Notes under the pieces: generated by a model
Told to the model about the DNA's origin: nothing
What the model saw: only the letters and a program-made list of their open reading frames with translations
The model's database searches: none
Assembly: GCA_949878425.1 (NCBI GenBank)
Contig: CATLAL010000004.1
Span: 1-64,000, forward strand
DNA: 64,000 bases
From: an uncultured Oscillospiraceae bacterium
GTDB lineage: Bacteria > Bacillota > Clostridia > Oscillospirales > Oscillospiraceae
Reading direction: 5' to 3'
Position numbers and translations under genes: made by a program
Part shown: positions 25,058-32,939 of the stretch, piece by piece
How positions within the stretch are numbered: position 1 is the first letter of the stretch
Layout of the letters: every line of letters begins with the position of its first letter

Positions 25058-25621
25058 ATGGCACGGGAAATGAAGGAGCTGGAGGCTGCTCTGGAGGCGA
25101 TTCTCTTCGCCTCCGGGGAGCCGGTACATATAGACCGCATCTGTCTGGCCCTGGGGCTGGAGCGGCAGGAGGCGGAGGGGCTGCTGCGGCAGCTGGGTGA
25201 CTACTACGCCTTTGAGCGCCGGGGCATTCGGCTCATCAGCATGGACAGCGCCTGGCAGCTTTGCTCGGCCCCGGAGTTCGCGGAGACCATCCGGCAGGCC
25301 TTTGAGCTGCGCAAGACCGCCCGCCTCAGTCAGCCGGCCCTGGAGGTGCTGGCCATTGTCGCCTATTACCAGCCCGCTACCAGGGCCTACGTGGACCAGG
25401 TCCGGGGGGTAGACAGCGCCTATACCCTGGGACTGCTGCTGGACCGGAAGCTGATCGAGGTCTGCGGCCGGCTGACGGACCAGCCGGGCCGGCCCCGGCT
25501 TTACCGCACAACGGAGAACTTCCTCCGTGCCTTCCATATCCGCTCCCTGGAGGAGCTTCCACCGCTCCCCGGCGTGGACGAGGGGGGGCAGATGCGCCTG
25601 GAGGAGGACGCGGGGGAGTAG
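25058..25621 (+). CDS. scpB: Segregation and condensation protein B
   Basis: 187 residues, two winged-helix domains; the core SQPALEVLAIVAYYQPATRAYVDQVRGVDS (in parts, about 90-120) is the ScpB signature, followed by LIEVCGRLTDQPGRPRLY. It binds the ScpA kleisin in the SMC complex. The start at 25058 has GAGG 5 bp upstream. Downstream, 400 bp of repeats separate it from the ytfI-like gene. Confidence 0.95.
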   Translation: MAREMKELEAALEAILFASGEPVHIDRICLALGLERQEAEGLLRQLGDYYAFERRGIRLISMDSAWQLCSAPEFAETIRQAFELRKTARLSQPALEVLAIVAYYQPATRAYVDQVRGVDSAYTLGLLLDRKLIEVCGRLTDQPGRPRLYRTTENFLRAFHIRSLEELPPLPGVDEGGQMRLEEDAGE

Positions 25622-25630
25622 TCTATTAGG

Positions 25631-25788
25631 GCTTGTTTGAAAAATGTTAACATGCCCAAACAGCAGGTCTTTTTCCGACATGCATTGCCAAGTTTCCTTG
25701 CAATACATCCAGTATTCCTGCGTCAAATTGGCTTCGCCTGGCGAAAAAAATCCCTCGCTCTTGGGCATATTCCCATTGTTCAAACAGC
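25631..25788. mobile_element. Candidate MITE-like element with 29-bp imperfect terminal inverted repeats
   Basis: The left end (25631-25659) reads GCTTGTTTGAAAAATGTTAA then CATGCCCAA; its reverse complement matches the right end (25761-25788) with four mismatches and one gap. The interior is not an intact transposase. A short minus-strand frame inside could encode about 47 residues. No target duplication is evident at the ends. It may be a non-autonomous mobile or palindromic repeat. Confidence 0.5.
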
Positions 25789-25792
25789 GCCT

Positions 25793-25986
25793 AGGCATAC
25801 ATACTTTTCTTTTAAAAAAGAAAAGTATCAAAAGAAAATTGTATTCGCAAAGCTGACGCTTTGCTCTCAGGTTTCGTGCAGCAATATTCCTCAAAAAGCC
25901 AAAGGATAAGCGAAACGTAGTTTCGCGCAAAAAGTTTTTCTTTTTGATACTTTTTCTTTGTTCACAAAGAAAAAGTATGTATGCCC
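25793..25986 (+). repeat. R1 repeat pair, copies E' and E (head to head)
   Basis: E' (25793-25868, minus): stem 2 ATACTTTTC/GAAAAGTAT, stem 1 GCAAAGC/GCTTTGC. E (25905-25986, plus): stem 1 GCGAAAC-GTA-GTTTCGC, stem 2 ATACTTTTTCTTT/AAAGAAAAAGTAT, then GTATGCC, which is repeated once more downstream. Stem 1 of E shows a further compensated pair compared with A. Confidence 0.85.
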
Positions 25987-26021
25987 AAAAGTATGTATGC
26001 CATATAACGGGGGGTGGAGCT

Positions 26022-26789
26022 GTGGCCGCGCTGGTGATACTGGGGATTTTTGTGCTGCTGGTGGCGCTGGCGCTGGCGGTACCGGTGCGGGCGCGTTTGA
26101 GCTATGACCGGGGGGAGCTGTCGGCCTGGGCGGCCTACGGGCCGCTGCGGTTCCAGCTGTATCCCCGGCCTCCGGAGACGGAGAAGGCCAAGGCCAAGCG
26201 GGCCAGACAGGCGGAAAAACAGGCCGCGCGAGAGGCAAAACAGGCTAAAAAGGCGGAACAAGCGACCCAAAAGGCGGCAGAGAAGCAGAAGTCCGCGGAA
26301 GCGGAGGAGGGAAGCGTGGACGCGCCTGAAGCGCCGGAGTCCCAGCCGGATGCGGAGGAAAAAAAGAAATTTTCCATCAACGCCGACCAGATCCGCTACA
26401 GCCTGGAGACGCTGCCCCATATTTTGAGCAGGGCGCTTCGGCGCACGGGGCGGAGCATCCGGCTGGAGCCGCTGAAGATCCATCTGCTGGTGGCGGGGCC
26501 GGACCCGGCGGGGACGGCGGAGCTCTATGGGAAGCTGGAGGCGGCTCTGGGGGCCGGCCTGCCGGCGCTGCACCGGCTGGTGCGGATTGAGGACCAGGAT
26601 ATCCGGCTGTTTCTGGATTTCCAGGCGGAGGAGATGGACTGCATCGCCGATGTGGGGATCGCCCTCCGGCCTGGAGGTCTGGCGGGGATCGGCCTCCAGG
26701 CCGGAGGAAGCCTGCTGAAATGGTTGATTGGCTTTAAGAAGCTGGCGTCTCCGGCGGGGGACGGGAAAAAGAAGACCAAGGCGGCGTAA
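26022..26789 (+). CDS. DUF2953 (YtfI-like) membrane-anchored protein
   Basis: 255 residues from a GTG at 26022, preceded by GGGGGGTGGAGC. One N-terminal membrane helix (about 2-22), then a DUF2953-type region interrupted by a Lys/Ala/Glu-rich coiled stretch (about 55-105), and a C-terminal part with IRLEPLKIHLLVAGPDPAGTAE in pieces typical of the family. It precedes gerW/ytfJ, as ytfI precedes ytfJ in Bacillus, so a sporulation-associated envelope role is inferred. A longer frame upstream only reads the repeat and is not accepted. Confidence 0.8.
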   Translation: MAALVILGIFVLLVALALAVPVRARLSYDRGELSAWAAYGPLRFQLYPRPPETEKAKAKRARQAEKQAAREAKQAKKAEQATQKAAEKQKSAEAEEGSVDAPEAPESQPDAEEKKKFSINADQIRYSLETLPHILSRALRRTGRSIRLEPLKIHLLVAGPDPAGTAELYGKLEAALGAGLPALHRLVRIEDQDIRLFLDFQAEEMDCIADVGIALRPGGLAGIGLQAGGSLLKWLIGFKKLASPAGDGKKKTKAA

Positions 26790-26815
26790 GAACCGTTTGA
26801 AAGGAGTACAGTGAC

Positions 26816-27229
26816 ATGGAGAAAAAGAATCCTCTCAGCGATATGCTTCAGGAGAGCATGGCCAAGGTGCGGGAGCTGGCGGATACCAACACCATCGTTG
26901 GCCAGCCCATCAGCACGGCGGACGGCGTGACGCTGATCCCCATCTCCCGGGTCAGTATGGGCATGGGCGGCGGCGGTGCGGCCTTCGGCAATAAAAAGGA
27001 GCTGGCGTCGGAGCAGAACCTGGGCGCCGGCGTGGGCGTTGGGGTGAAGATCGAGCCCGTGGCCTTCCTCATTGTGAAGGACGGCGCCACCCGGGTGATG
27101 CCGGTGGCCGCGCCGCCGCTGAACACGGTGGACCGGCTGGTGGAGATGGTGCCCGGCGTGGTGGACCAGGTCAGCGGCCTTGTTGCCAATTTCAAGAAGA
27201 AAACGGAAGAAGAGGAGGAGGTCTGCTGA
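26816..27229 (+). CDS. ytfJ: GerW-family sporulation protein YtfJ
   Basis: 137 residues. The Gly-rich core TLIPISRVSMGMGGGGAAFG and the block GVGVGVKIEPVAFLIVKDG define the GerW/YtfJ family, needed in Bacillus for normal germination of spores. GAAAGGAG lies about 9 bp before the ATG. It sits 26 bp after the ytfI-like gene. Evidence that the organism forms spores. Confidence 0.94.
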   Translation: MEKKNPLSDMLQESMAKVRELADTNTIVGQPISTADGVTLIPISRVSMGMGGGGAAFGNKKELASEQNLGAGVGVGVKIEPVAFLIVKDGATRVMPVAAPPLNTVDRLVEMVPGVVDQVSGLVANFKKKTEEEEEVC

Positions 27230-27273
27230 AAGGACCTCTGACGCAGGGCTCCGGCAATGGGCGGCACAGCTTC

Positions 27274-27323
27274 TCAGCCCCCGGAATTCTTTTCAACATG
27301 ACAAAGATTGCCGGGGCTGAGCG
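27274..27323. other. Long-loop inverted repeat between ytfJ and dacF
   Basis: CTCAGCCCCCGG (27274-27285) and CCGGGGCTGAG (27313-27323) pair with one bulge around a 27-base loop, 54 bp before dacF. It could be a weak terminator or leader structure. Confidence 0.4.
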
Positions 27324-27377
27324 GACCATTTTGCGGCATACTAGGCGCAGTGACGAAACAACGGGAGGTGCGCCGGT

Positions 27378-28472
27378 ATGTACAAAATCTGCCGCAGAGG
27401 GCTGTGCGCGGCGCTGGCGGCGTGGGTTCTGGCCTGCGAGGCCGGAGCTGTGGGCACGTCCGCCTCGTCCGCCATCCTCATCGAGCAGGAGAGCGGCCGG
27501 GTGCTCTATGCCCAGAACGCGGACGAGGAACGGCTGATTGCCAGCATTACCAAGATTATGACCGCCGTGGTGGCCCTGGAGCACGGGAAGCCGGATATGC
27601 TCTACACGGTGACGGCGGAGGATATGGCGGAGGGGTCCTCCATGTACCTGAAGCCCGGCGACCAGCTGCGGCTGGAGGAGCTGCTCTATGGCCTCATGCT
27701 GGTCAGCGGCAACGACGCGGCGCTGGCGGTGGCCCACTGCGTCGGCGGCAGTGTGGAGGCCTTTGTGGAGCTCATGAACGATACGGCGGAGGAGCTCGGT
27801 ATGGACCACTCCCACTTCATGAACCCCAACGGCCTGGACGCTGACGGCCACTACTCCAGCGCCCGGGATATGGCTGTGCTGACAGCCTACGCCATGGATA
27901 ATCAGGACTTTAAGCGGATTGTCTCCACTGCCTCCGTCACCATCGGGGAGCGGTATCTGACCAACCACAACAAGCTGTTGCGCCGCTGTGAGGGCTGCAT
28001 CGGCGTCAAGACTGGCTTCACCAAGGCGGCGGGCCGGACCCTGGTTTCCGCCGCCGCCCGGGACGGCATGACCTTGGTGTGCGTGACCCTCAACGACGGC
28101 GACGACTGGAATGACCACATGTCCCTGCTGGATTACGGCTTCGGCTGCTGCCGCATGGAGACTGCGGTTCCGGCGGGCCGGACGGTGGCTTCGGTGCTGG
28201 TCCGGGGAGGGAGCGTGCCCTCGGTTCCGCTGGCCGCGGAGTCGGACCTGCGCTACCCCCTGAAGGAGGGGGAGCGGCTCCAGATTACCGCCCGCACGCC
28301 GGTTTCGGTGGACGCGCCGGTGGTTCCGGGCCAGGCGATTGGAGAGCTGTGCGCCTACCTGGACGGGGAGGAAGTGGCCAAGGTGCCCCTAGTGGCCGCG
28401 GCCCCCTCCGCAGACGCGAAAAACCTGCCGCTGTTCTTTAACCGGATCTGGGGTTTACCTTCTTTTTCTTGA
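27378..28472 (+). CDS. dacF: D-alanyl-D-alanine carboxypeptidase (S11, DacF/PBP5-like)
   Basis: 364 residues with a signal peptide (cleavage after about residue 30). The three penicillin-binding motifs are seen: SxxK as SITK (Ser56, Lys59), SGN at 110-112 and KTG at 211-213. A C-terminal beta domain follows. It trims the terminal D-Ala from peptidoglycan stems outside the membrane; the DacF branch is sporulation-linked, in agreement with the neighbours. The last codons run into the R1 repeat F', so the final GLPSFS residues may derive from the repeat; no amphipathic PBP5 anchor is obvious. ACGGGAGG precedes the ATG. Confidence 0.93.
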   Translation: MYKICRRGLCAALAAWVLACEAGAVGTSASSAILIEQESGRVLYAQNADEERLIASITKIMTAVVALEHGKPDMLYTVTAEDMAEGSSMYLKPGDQLRLEELLYGLMLVSGNDAALAVAHCVGGSVEAFVELMNDTAEELGMDHSHFMNPNGLDADGHYSSARDMAVLTAYAMDNQDFKRIVSTASVTIGERYLTNHNKLLRRCEGCIGVKTGFTKAAGRTLVSAAARDGMTLVCVTLNDGDDWNDHMSLLDYGFGCCRMETAVPAGRTVASVLVRGGSVPSVPLAAESDLRYPLKEGERLQITARTPVSVDAPVVPGQAIGELCAYLDGEEVAKVPLVAAAPSADAKNLPLFFNRIWGLPSFS

Positions 28473-28685
28473 AAGCATCGCTTACGGCGCCCGTTAGGCG
28501 CCGGCGAGCCTAAACCGCCTTTCAGGCGGTCCAAGCAAAAAGAACTTTATTCGCAAAGCTATCGCTTTGCTCTGGTCTTTCTGCAGGGAAGAAATGTATA
28601 AAGGGCCCCCGATATAAGCGAAACGTAGTTTTGCGCAAAAAGTTTTTCTTTTGATACGTTTCTTTGTGAACAAAGAAACGTATCA
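28460..28685 (+). repeat. R1 repeat pair, copies F' and F
   Basis: F' (28460-28573, minus, long form with extra hairpins GGCGCC and ACCGCC-TTTC-AGGCGGT) overlaps the 3' end of dacF. F (28614-28685, plus): stem 1 GCGAAAC/GTTTTGC, stem 2 ATACGTTTCTTT/AAAGAAACGTAT: compared with A, both arms carry matching changes. Confidence 0.85.
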
Positions 28686-28710
28686 ATCCCCCCACACAGG
28701 AGGCACCCCC

Positions 28711-29415
28711 ATGGAGGCGCGTTTACAGAAGATACTGTCCGCTGCGGGGGTGTGCTCCCGCCGGGAGGCGGAGGAATACCTGCTGGCCGGTCGGGTGACG
28801 GTAAACGGCCTGCCGGCCGTGCTGGGGCAGAGGGCGGACCAGGACCGGGACCGGATCGCGGTGGACGGCCGGCCGCTGGCCCCGGCGGCGGGGAGGCTCT
28901 ATCTGATGCTCAACAAGCCCAGAGGGTACGTCACCACCCTCTCCGACGAGCGGGGCCGGCCCACGGTGGCGGAGCTGACGGCGGACTGCGGCGCCCGGGT
29001 GTACCCGGTGGGGCGGCTGGATATGGACTCCCAGGGGCTGCTGCTGCTGACCAACGACGGCGATTTTGCCCAGCGGGTGAGCCACCCCAGCCACGGCCTG
29101 GAGAAGGAGTACCTGGTGACAGTTACAGGCCGTCTTACCGGATGCCGGGAGCGGCTGGAGGCCCTGCGGCGGCTGGAGGACGGTTCGCTCATCGCTCCCG
29201 CCCGGGTGGCGGTGCGCCGCCGGGGGCCGGAGGGCTGGATCCTCTCCGTCACGATTACCCAGGGGCTCAACCGGCAGGTCCGCCGGATGTGCGCCCTGGC
29301 GGAGCTTCAGGTTCGCCGGCTGGAGCGCATCCGGGAGGGGCCCCTGGAGCTGGGAGATCTGGCGGAGGGGCGCTGGAGGTTCCTGACGGACCGGGAGCGC
29401 TCTGATATCCTATAG
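28711..29415 (+). CDS. rluB: 23S rRNA pseudouridine synthase, RluB/RsuA family
   Basis: 234 residues: S4-type RNA-binding domain at 1-50 (RLQKILSAAGVCSRREAEEY) and catalytic domain with VGRLDMDSQGLLLLTNDG (Asp in GRLDxDS is the nucleophile). It converts a specific uridine in ribosomal RNA to pseudouridine; RluB rather than RsuA is chosen from the usual scpAB-dacF-rluB neighbourhood. AGGAGGCACCCCC precedes the ATG at 28711. Confidence 0.92.
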   Translation: MEARLQKILSAAGVCSRREAEEYLLAGRVTVNGLPAVLGQRADQDRDRIAVDGRPLAPAAGRLYLMLNKPRGYVTTLSDERGRPTVAELTADCGARVYPVGRLDMDSQGLLLLTNDGDFAQRVSHPSHGLEKEYLVTVTGRLTGCRERLEALRRLEDGSLIAPARVAVRRRGPEGWILSVTITQGLNRQVRRMCALAELQVRRLERIREGPLELGDLAEGRWRFLTDRERSDIL

Positions 29416-29437
29416 TCAACCGAGTGTGGAGGCAGCT

Positions 29438-30295
29438 ATGGCCAAGGACGTGCTACATACCATTCAGGAGAATCTGCCCAAGTTCTCTAAGGGGCAGAAG
29501 CGGATTGCCGCCTACATTCTCTCCGACTACGACAAGGCGGCCTTTATGACCGCCAGCAGACTGGGCGTTCTGGTGAACGTCAGCGAGTCCACGGTGGTCC
29601 GCTTCGCCTCCTCTCTGGGCTATGACGGCTATCCGGCCATGCAGAAGGCGCTCCAGGAGATGGTGCGCAGCAAGCTCACCTCCATCCAGCGCATCCGGGC
29701 CTCCAATGACCGCTTTTTCAGCTCCGACGTGGTAACCAACGTCCTCCAGACGGACATGAACAAGCTTCGGGTGGCTGTGGAGGAGGTGGACCGCGCCGCC
29801 TTTGCGGCGGTGGTGGATAAGCTCATTGCCGCCCGGCACATCTATATCCTGGGGGTCCGCTCCAGCTCCTTTCTGGCTGGATACCTGCATTTCTATCTCC
29901 ACCTGATCTTTGAGAACGTCACTTTGGTCACCAGCAACAGCGCCGGGGACATCCTGGAGAGCATCCTTCGCATCGGCCCAGGGGACCTGCTGGTGGGCAT
30001 CAGCTTTCCCCGCTACTCCCGCTCCGCCGTTAAGGGCGTCCAGTTCGCCCACGACAGGGGGGCGGATGTGGTGGCCATTACCGACAGCGCCATGTCCCCG
30101 CTGTACGCCATGGCCTCCTCGTCGCTTCTGGCGTGCAGCGACATGATCTCCTTCGTGGACTCCCTGGTGGCCCCCTTTAGCCTGCTCAACGCGCTGATCG
30201 TGGCGGCCGGACACCGCAAGGACGCGGATATTGCCCAGATCTTTGACCGCCTGGAGGGCATCTGGGACGAGTATGGGGTGTTCGATGAGCCGTGA
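29438..30295 (+). CDS. MurR/RpiR-family transcription regulator
   Basis: 285 residues. N-terminal RpiR helix-turn-helix (about 1-77; MTASRLGVLVNVSESTVVRF) and C-terminal SIS phosphosugar-binding domain (about 120-255; IYILGVRSSSFLAG). It likely senses a sugar phosphate or amino-sugar phosphate. No sugar gene is adjacent, so the target is unclear. GGAGG 5 bp before the ATG at 29438 sets the start. Its 3' end overlaps the next gene by 11 bp. Confidence 0.92.
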   Translation: MAKDVLHTIQENLPKFSKGQKRIAAYILSDYDKAAFMTASRLGVLVNVSESTVVRFASSLGYDGYPAMQKALQEMVRSKLTSIQRIRASNDRFFSSDVVTNVLQTDMNKLRVAVEEVDRAAFAAVVDKLIAARHIYILGVRSSSFLAGYLHFYLHLIFENVTLVTSNSAGDILESILRIGPGDLLVGISFPRYSRSAVKGVQFAHDRGADVVAITDSAMSPLYAMASSSLLACSDMISFVDSLVAPFSLLNALIVAAGHRKDADIAQIFDRLEGIWDEYGVFDEP

Positions 30296-31520
30296 TGTGA
30301 TTGTCGTCGGCGGCGGCCCTGCGGGGATGATGGCCGCTATCGCCGCCGCGGAGCAGGGGGCCTCCGTCTCCCTCCTGGAGCCCAACGAGCGGCTGGGAAA
30401 AAAGCTGAACATTACCGGCAAGGGCCGGTGCAACTTGACCAACAACTGCGGCCTGGAGACCTTTTTGCAGAATGTTCCCTGTAACGGCCGATTCCTTTAC
30501 AGTGCTTACACCCACTTCGACAGCGCCGCTGTCATGGACTTTTTCACCGGTCTGGGCCTGCCGCTGAAAACGGAGCGGGGCAATCGGGTGTTCCCGGTGT
30601 CGGACCGGGCCTTCGACGTCAGCGGCGCCCTGGAAAGGCGGCTGAGGCGGCTGCGGGTGGAGCTCATCCGGGACCGGGCCCAGGCCCTGCTGGTCCGGGA
30701 GGGACGGCTGGAGGGGGTCCTGGGGGCCCGGGAGCGCTTCGAGGCGGCCCGGGTGGTGGTGGCCACCGGCGGCGTCAGCTACCCCCTCACCGGCAGCACC
30801 GGGGACGGCTACCGGCTGGCGGAGTCCGCCGGACACACAGTTCGGGAGCCTCGGGGCTCCCTGGTGCCGCTGTGCGCGGCGGGGGACCTGTGCCGGCGCT
30901 CCCAGGGGCTGAGCCTGCGCAACGCGGCGGTGCGGGTCTATGAGAACGACAAAAAAATCCACAGCGACTTTGGGGAGATGCTCTTTACCCACTTTGGCGT
31001 CAGCGGACCTATGGTGCTCACCGCCTCCGCCCACATGCGGCGCTTCGGGGAGAGGCGCTACCGGCTGGAGATCGATCTCAAGCCGGCCCTGGACGAGGGG
31101 GCGCTGGACAGGCGGCTGGTCAGCGAGTTTGCCGCCCGGTCCAACAGCGATTTTGTCAACGCCCTGGACGGCCTTCTGCCGAAAAAGCTGATAGATCCCT
31201 TTGCGGACCTCACCGGGATACCGCCCCGGCAGAAGGTCCGGGACTTGACCCGGGCCCAGCGGCGGCGGGTGCTGGAGCTGCTCAAGGCGCTGCCAGTCGA
31301 GATCATGGGCCCCAGGCCGGTGGAGGAGGCCATCGTCACCTCCGGCGGCGTCTCAGTCCGTGAGGTGAACCCCTCCACCATGGAGTCCAAGCTGCTGCCG
31401 GGGCTCTACTTCGCCGGAGAGGTGTTGGACGTGGACGCCTATACCGGCGGGTTCAATTTGCAGATCGCCTGGTGTACCGGACACCTAGCCGGCACAGCGG
31501 CGGCTCAGGCGCTGAAATAG
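30285..31520 (+). CDS. HI0933/YhiN-family FAD-dependent oxidoreductase
   Basis: 411 residues. Dinucleotide fold VIVVGGGPAGMMAAIAAAEQ at 5-24, the family block RLGKKLNITGKGRCNLTNN (about 37-55) and C-terminal GLYFAGEVLDVDAYTGGFNL in parts. The family's chemistry is not established; it is conserved next to cmk-plsC-ispH in many Clostridia. Start chosen at 30285, overlapping the RpiR gene by 11 bp, because it begins directly at the Rossmann strand. Confidence 0.92.
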   Translation: MSRDVIVVGGGPAGMMAAIAAAEQGASVSLLEPNERLGKKLNITGKGRCNLTNNCGLETFLQNVPCNGRFLYSAYTHFDSAAVMDFFTGLGLPLKTERGNRVFPVSDRAFDVSGALERRLRRLRVELIRDRAQALLVREGRLEGVLGARERFEAARVVVATGGVSYPLTGSTGDGYRLAESAGHTVREPRGSLVPLCAAGDLCRRSQGLSLRNAAVRVYENDKKIHSDFGEMLFTHFGVSGPMVLTASAHMRRFGERRYRLEIDLKPALDEGALDRRLVSEFAARSNSDFVNALDGLLPKKLIDPFADLTGIPPRQKVRDLTRAQRRRVLELLKALPVEIMGPRPVEEAIVTSGGVSVREVNPSTMESKLLPGLYFAGEVLDVDAYTGGFNLQIAWCTGHLAGTAAAQALK

Positions 31521-31668
31521 CGTGTCCCGCGCCGGTCCGGCGCGGTAATAAGAACCTGTATTCATAAGCAAAAATGCCGGATGGACAAAAGACCCGGCCA
31601 GAGGGCTGTTTGAGATTGTGCATACAGGATCTAAAAGAAGCTTAACAAAGAGGAGAAGTGGAAACGCC

Positions 31669-32343
31669 ATGAAAAACTACGCAGTCGCAATCGACGGCCC
31701 CAGCGGGGCCGGCAAGAGCACTCTGGCCAGGGCTGTGGCCCAGGAGCTGCAATTTGTCTATGTAGACACCGGCGCCATCTACCGCACGGTGGGCTACCGG
31801 GTCTGGCAGACGGGGACAGTGCTGAAGGAGGAGGCCGTGGCGGAGATTCTGCCAGGGCTGGAGATTGCGCTGGCTTACGATGGCCAGGGGCTTCAGCGGA
31901 TGCAGGTCAACGGGGAGGATGTGACGGAGAAGATCCGATTGCCGGAGGTGTCCATGTACGCCTCCCACGTGGCCGCCATGCCGGCGGTGCGCTCCTTCCT
32001 GCTGGAGATGCAGCGGGATATGGCCCGCCGCAGCAGCGTTGTGATGGACGGCCGGGACATCGGCACCGTGGTGCTGCCGGACGCGGACGTGAAGGTCTTT
32101 CTCACCGCCAGCGCGGAGGAGCGGGCCAAGCGCCGCTTCCGGGAGCTGAAGCAGCGGGGAACCCCCCAGGACTACGGCGTGCTGCTGGTGGAGATTGAGG
32201 AGCGGGACTACAACGACTCCCACCGCTCCGCCGCTCCCATGCGCCCGGCGAAGGGGGCGGTGCTGCTGGACACCACGGAGCTCACCTTTGAGGAGAGCCG
32301 CCAGCGGCTTTTGGAGATTATCCGGGAGCGAATCGCCCTATGA
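31669..32343 (+). CDS. cmk: Cytidylate kinase
   Basis: 224 residues. P-loop GPSGAGKST at 9-17, DTGAIYRTVGY substrate part, and VVMDGRDIGTVVLPDADVK in parts. It phosphorylates CMP and dCMP. GAGGAGAAG lies about 10 bp upstream of the ATG at 31669. It overlaps plsC by 4 bp (ATGA), so cmk-plsC-ispH/rpsA form one unit. Confidence 0.96.
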   Translation: MKNYAVAIDGPSGAGKSTLARAVAQELQFVYVDTGAIYRTVGYRVWQTGTVLKEEAVAEILPGLEIALAYDGQGLQRMQVNGEDVTEKIRLPEVSMYASHVAAMPAVRSFLLEMQRDMARRSSVVMDGRDIGTVVLPDADVKVFLTASAEERAKRRFRELKQRGTPQDYGVLLVEIEERDYNDSHRSAAPMRPAKGAVLLDTTELTFEESRQRLLEIIRERIAL

Positions 32344-32939
32344 ACCGGTTTTATCGGGTGGTATACACTATCATCGCCCCTTTTATCCGCTTTTTCTTCC
32401 CCCGCCGGGTGGTGGGACTGGAAAACCTGCCGGAGGGCGGCGCCCTGCTGTGCGCCAACCACGCCAGCGGCTGGGACCCCTTTGTCATCGCCATCGCGCT
32501 GCCGGTGGACTCCCGGCTGACCATCATGGCCAAGGACTCCCTCTTCCGCATCCCGGTGGTAGGCTTCCTGCTGCGCAAGGCGGGGATCTTTCCCGTCAAG
32601 CGGGGGGAGAGCGACCTGGCGGCCATGAAGACCGCGATCAGGGCCCTGAACGACGGCAACCGCCTGCTGGTGTTTCCGGAGGGGACCCGGGTGGACGCCC
32701 AGGGCGAAACGGAGGCCAAGGGGGGTGTGGCCGTTATGGCCATCCGCACCAGGACGCCCATGATCCCCGTCTACTGCGGCCCAAAGCACAAGCTGTTTCG
32801 CCGGACCACCGTGGTGTTCGGAGAGCCCTACACCCCCGTTACCGCCGGCAGGCGGGCCACGGCGGAGGAGAACCGCCAGGCGGCGGAGGAGATTCTCCGG
32901 CGCATCTATGCCCTCAGCGGGGTGGACGGATGGAAGTGA
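32340..32939 (+). CDS. plsC: 1-acyl-sn-glycerol-3-phosphate acyltransferase
   Basis: 199 residues with an N-terminal hydrophobic anchor. Catalytic HX4D motif (NHASGWDP: His41, Asp46) and the glycerol-phosphate-binding FPEGTR at 112-117. It adds the second acyl chain to lysophosphatidate at the membrane. Overlaps cmk by 4 bp and the following gene by 10 bp. Confidence 0.95.
   Translation: MNRFYRVVYTIIAPFIRFFFPRRVVGLENLPEGGALLCANHASGWDPFVIAIALPVDSRLTIMAKDSLFRIPVVGFLLRKAGIFPVKRGESDLAAMKTAIRALNDGNRLLVFPEGTRVDAQGETEAKGGVAVMAIRTRTPMIPVYCGPKHKLFRRTTVVFGEPYTPVTAGRRATAEENRQAAEEILRRIYALSGVDGWK

Larger units (their letters stand above)
25622..26021. other. 400-bp intergenic region made almost wholly of repeats
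   Basis: Contains a TIR-bounded element (25631-25788) followed by an inverted pair of R1 repeats (25793-25868 minus, 25905-25986 plus). No gene supported; a minus-strand frame from 25770 reads MPKSEGFFSPGEANLTQEYW at its start but has no clear ribosome site and belongs to the element. Confidence 0.75.
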
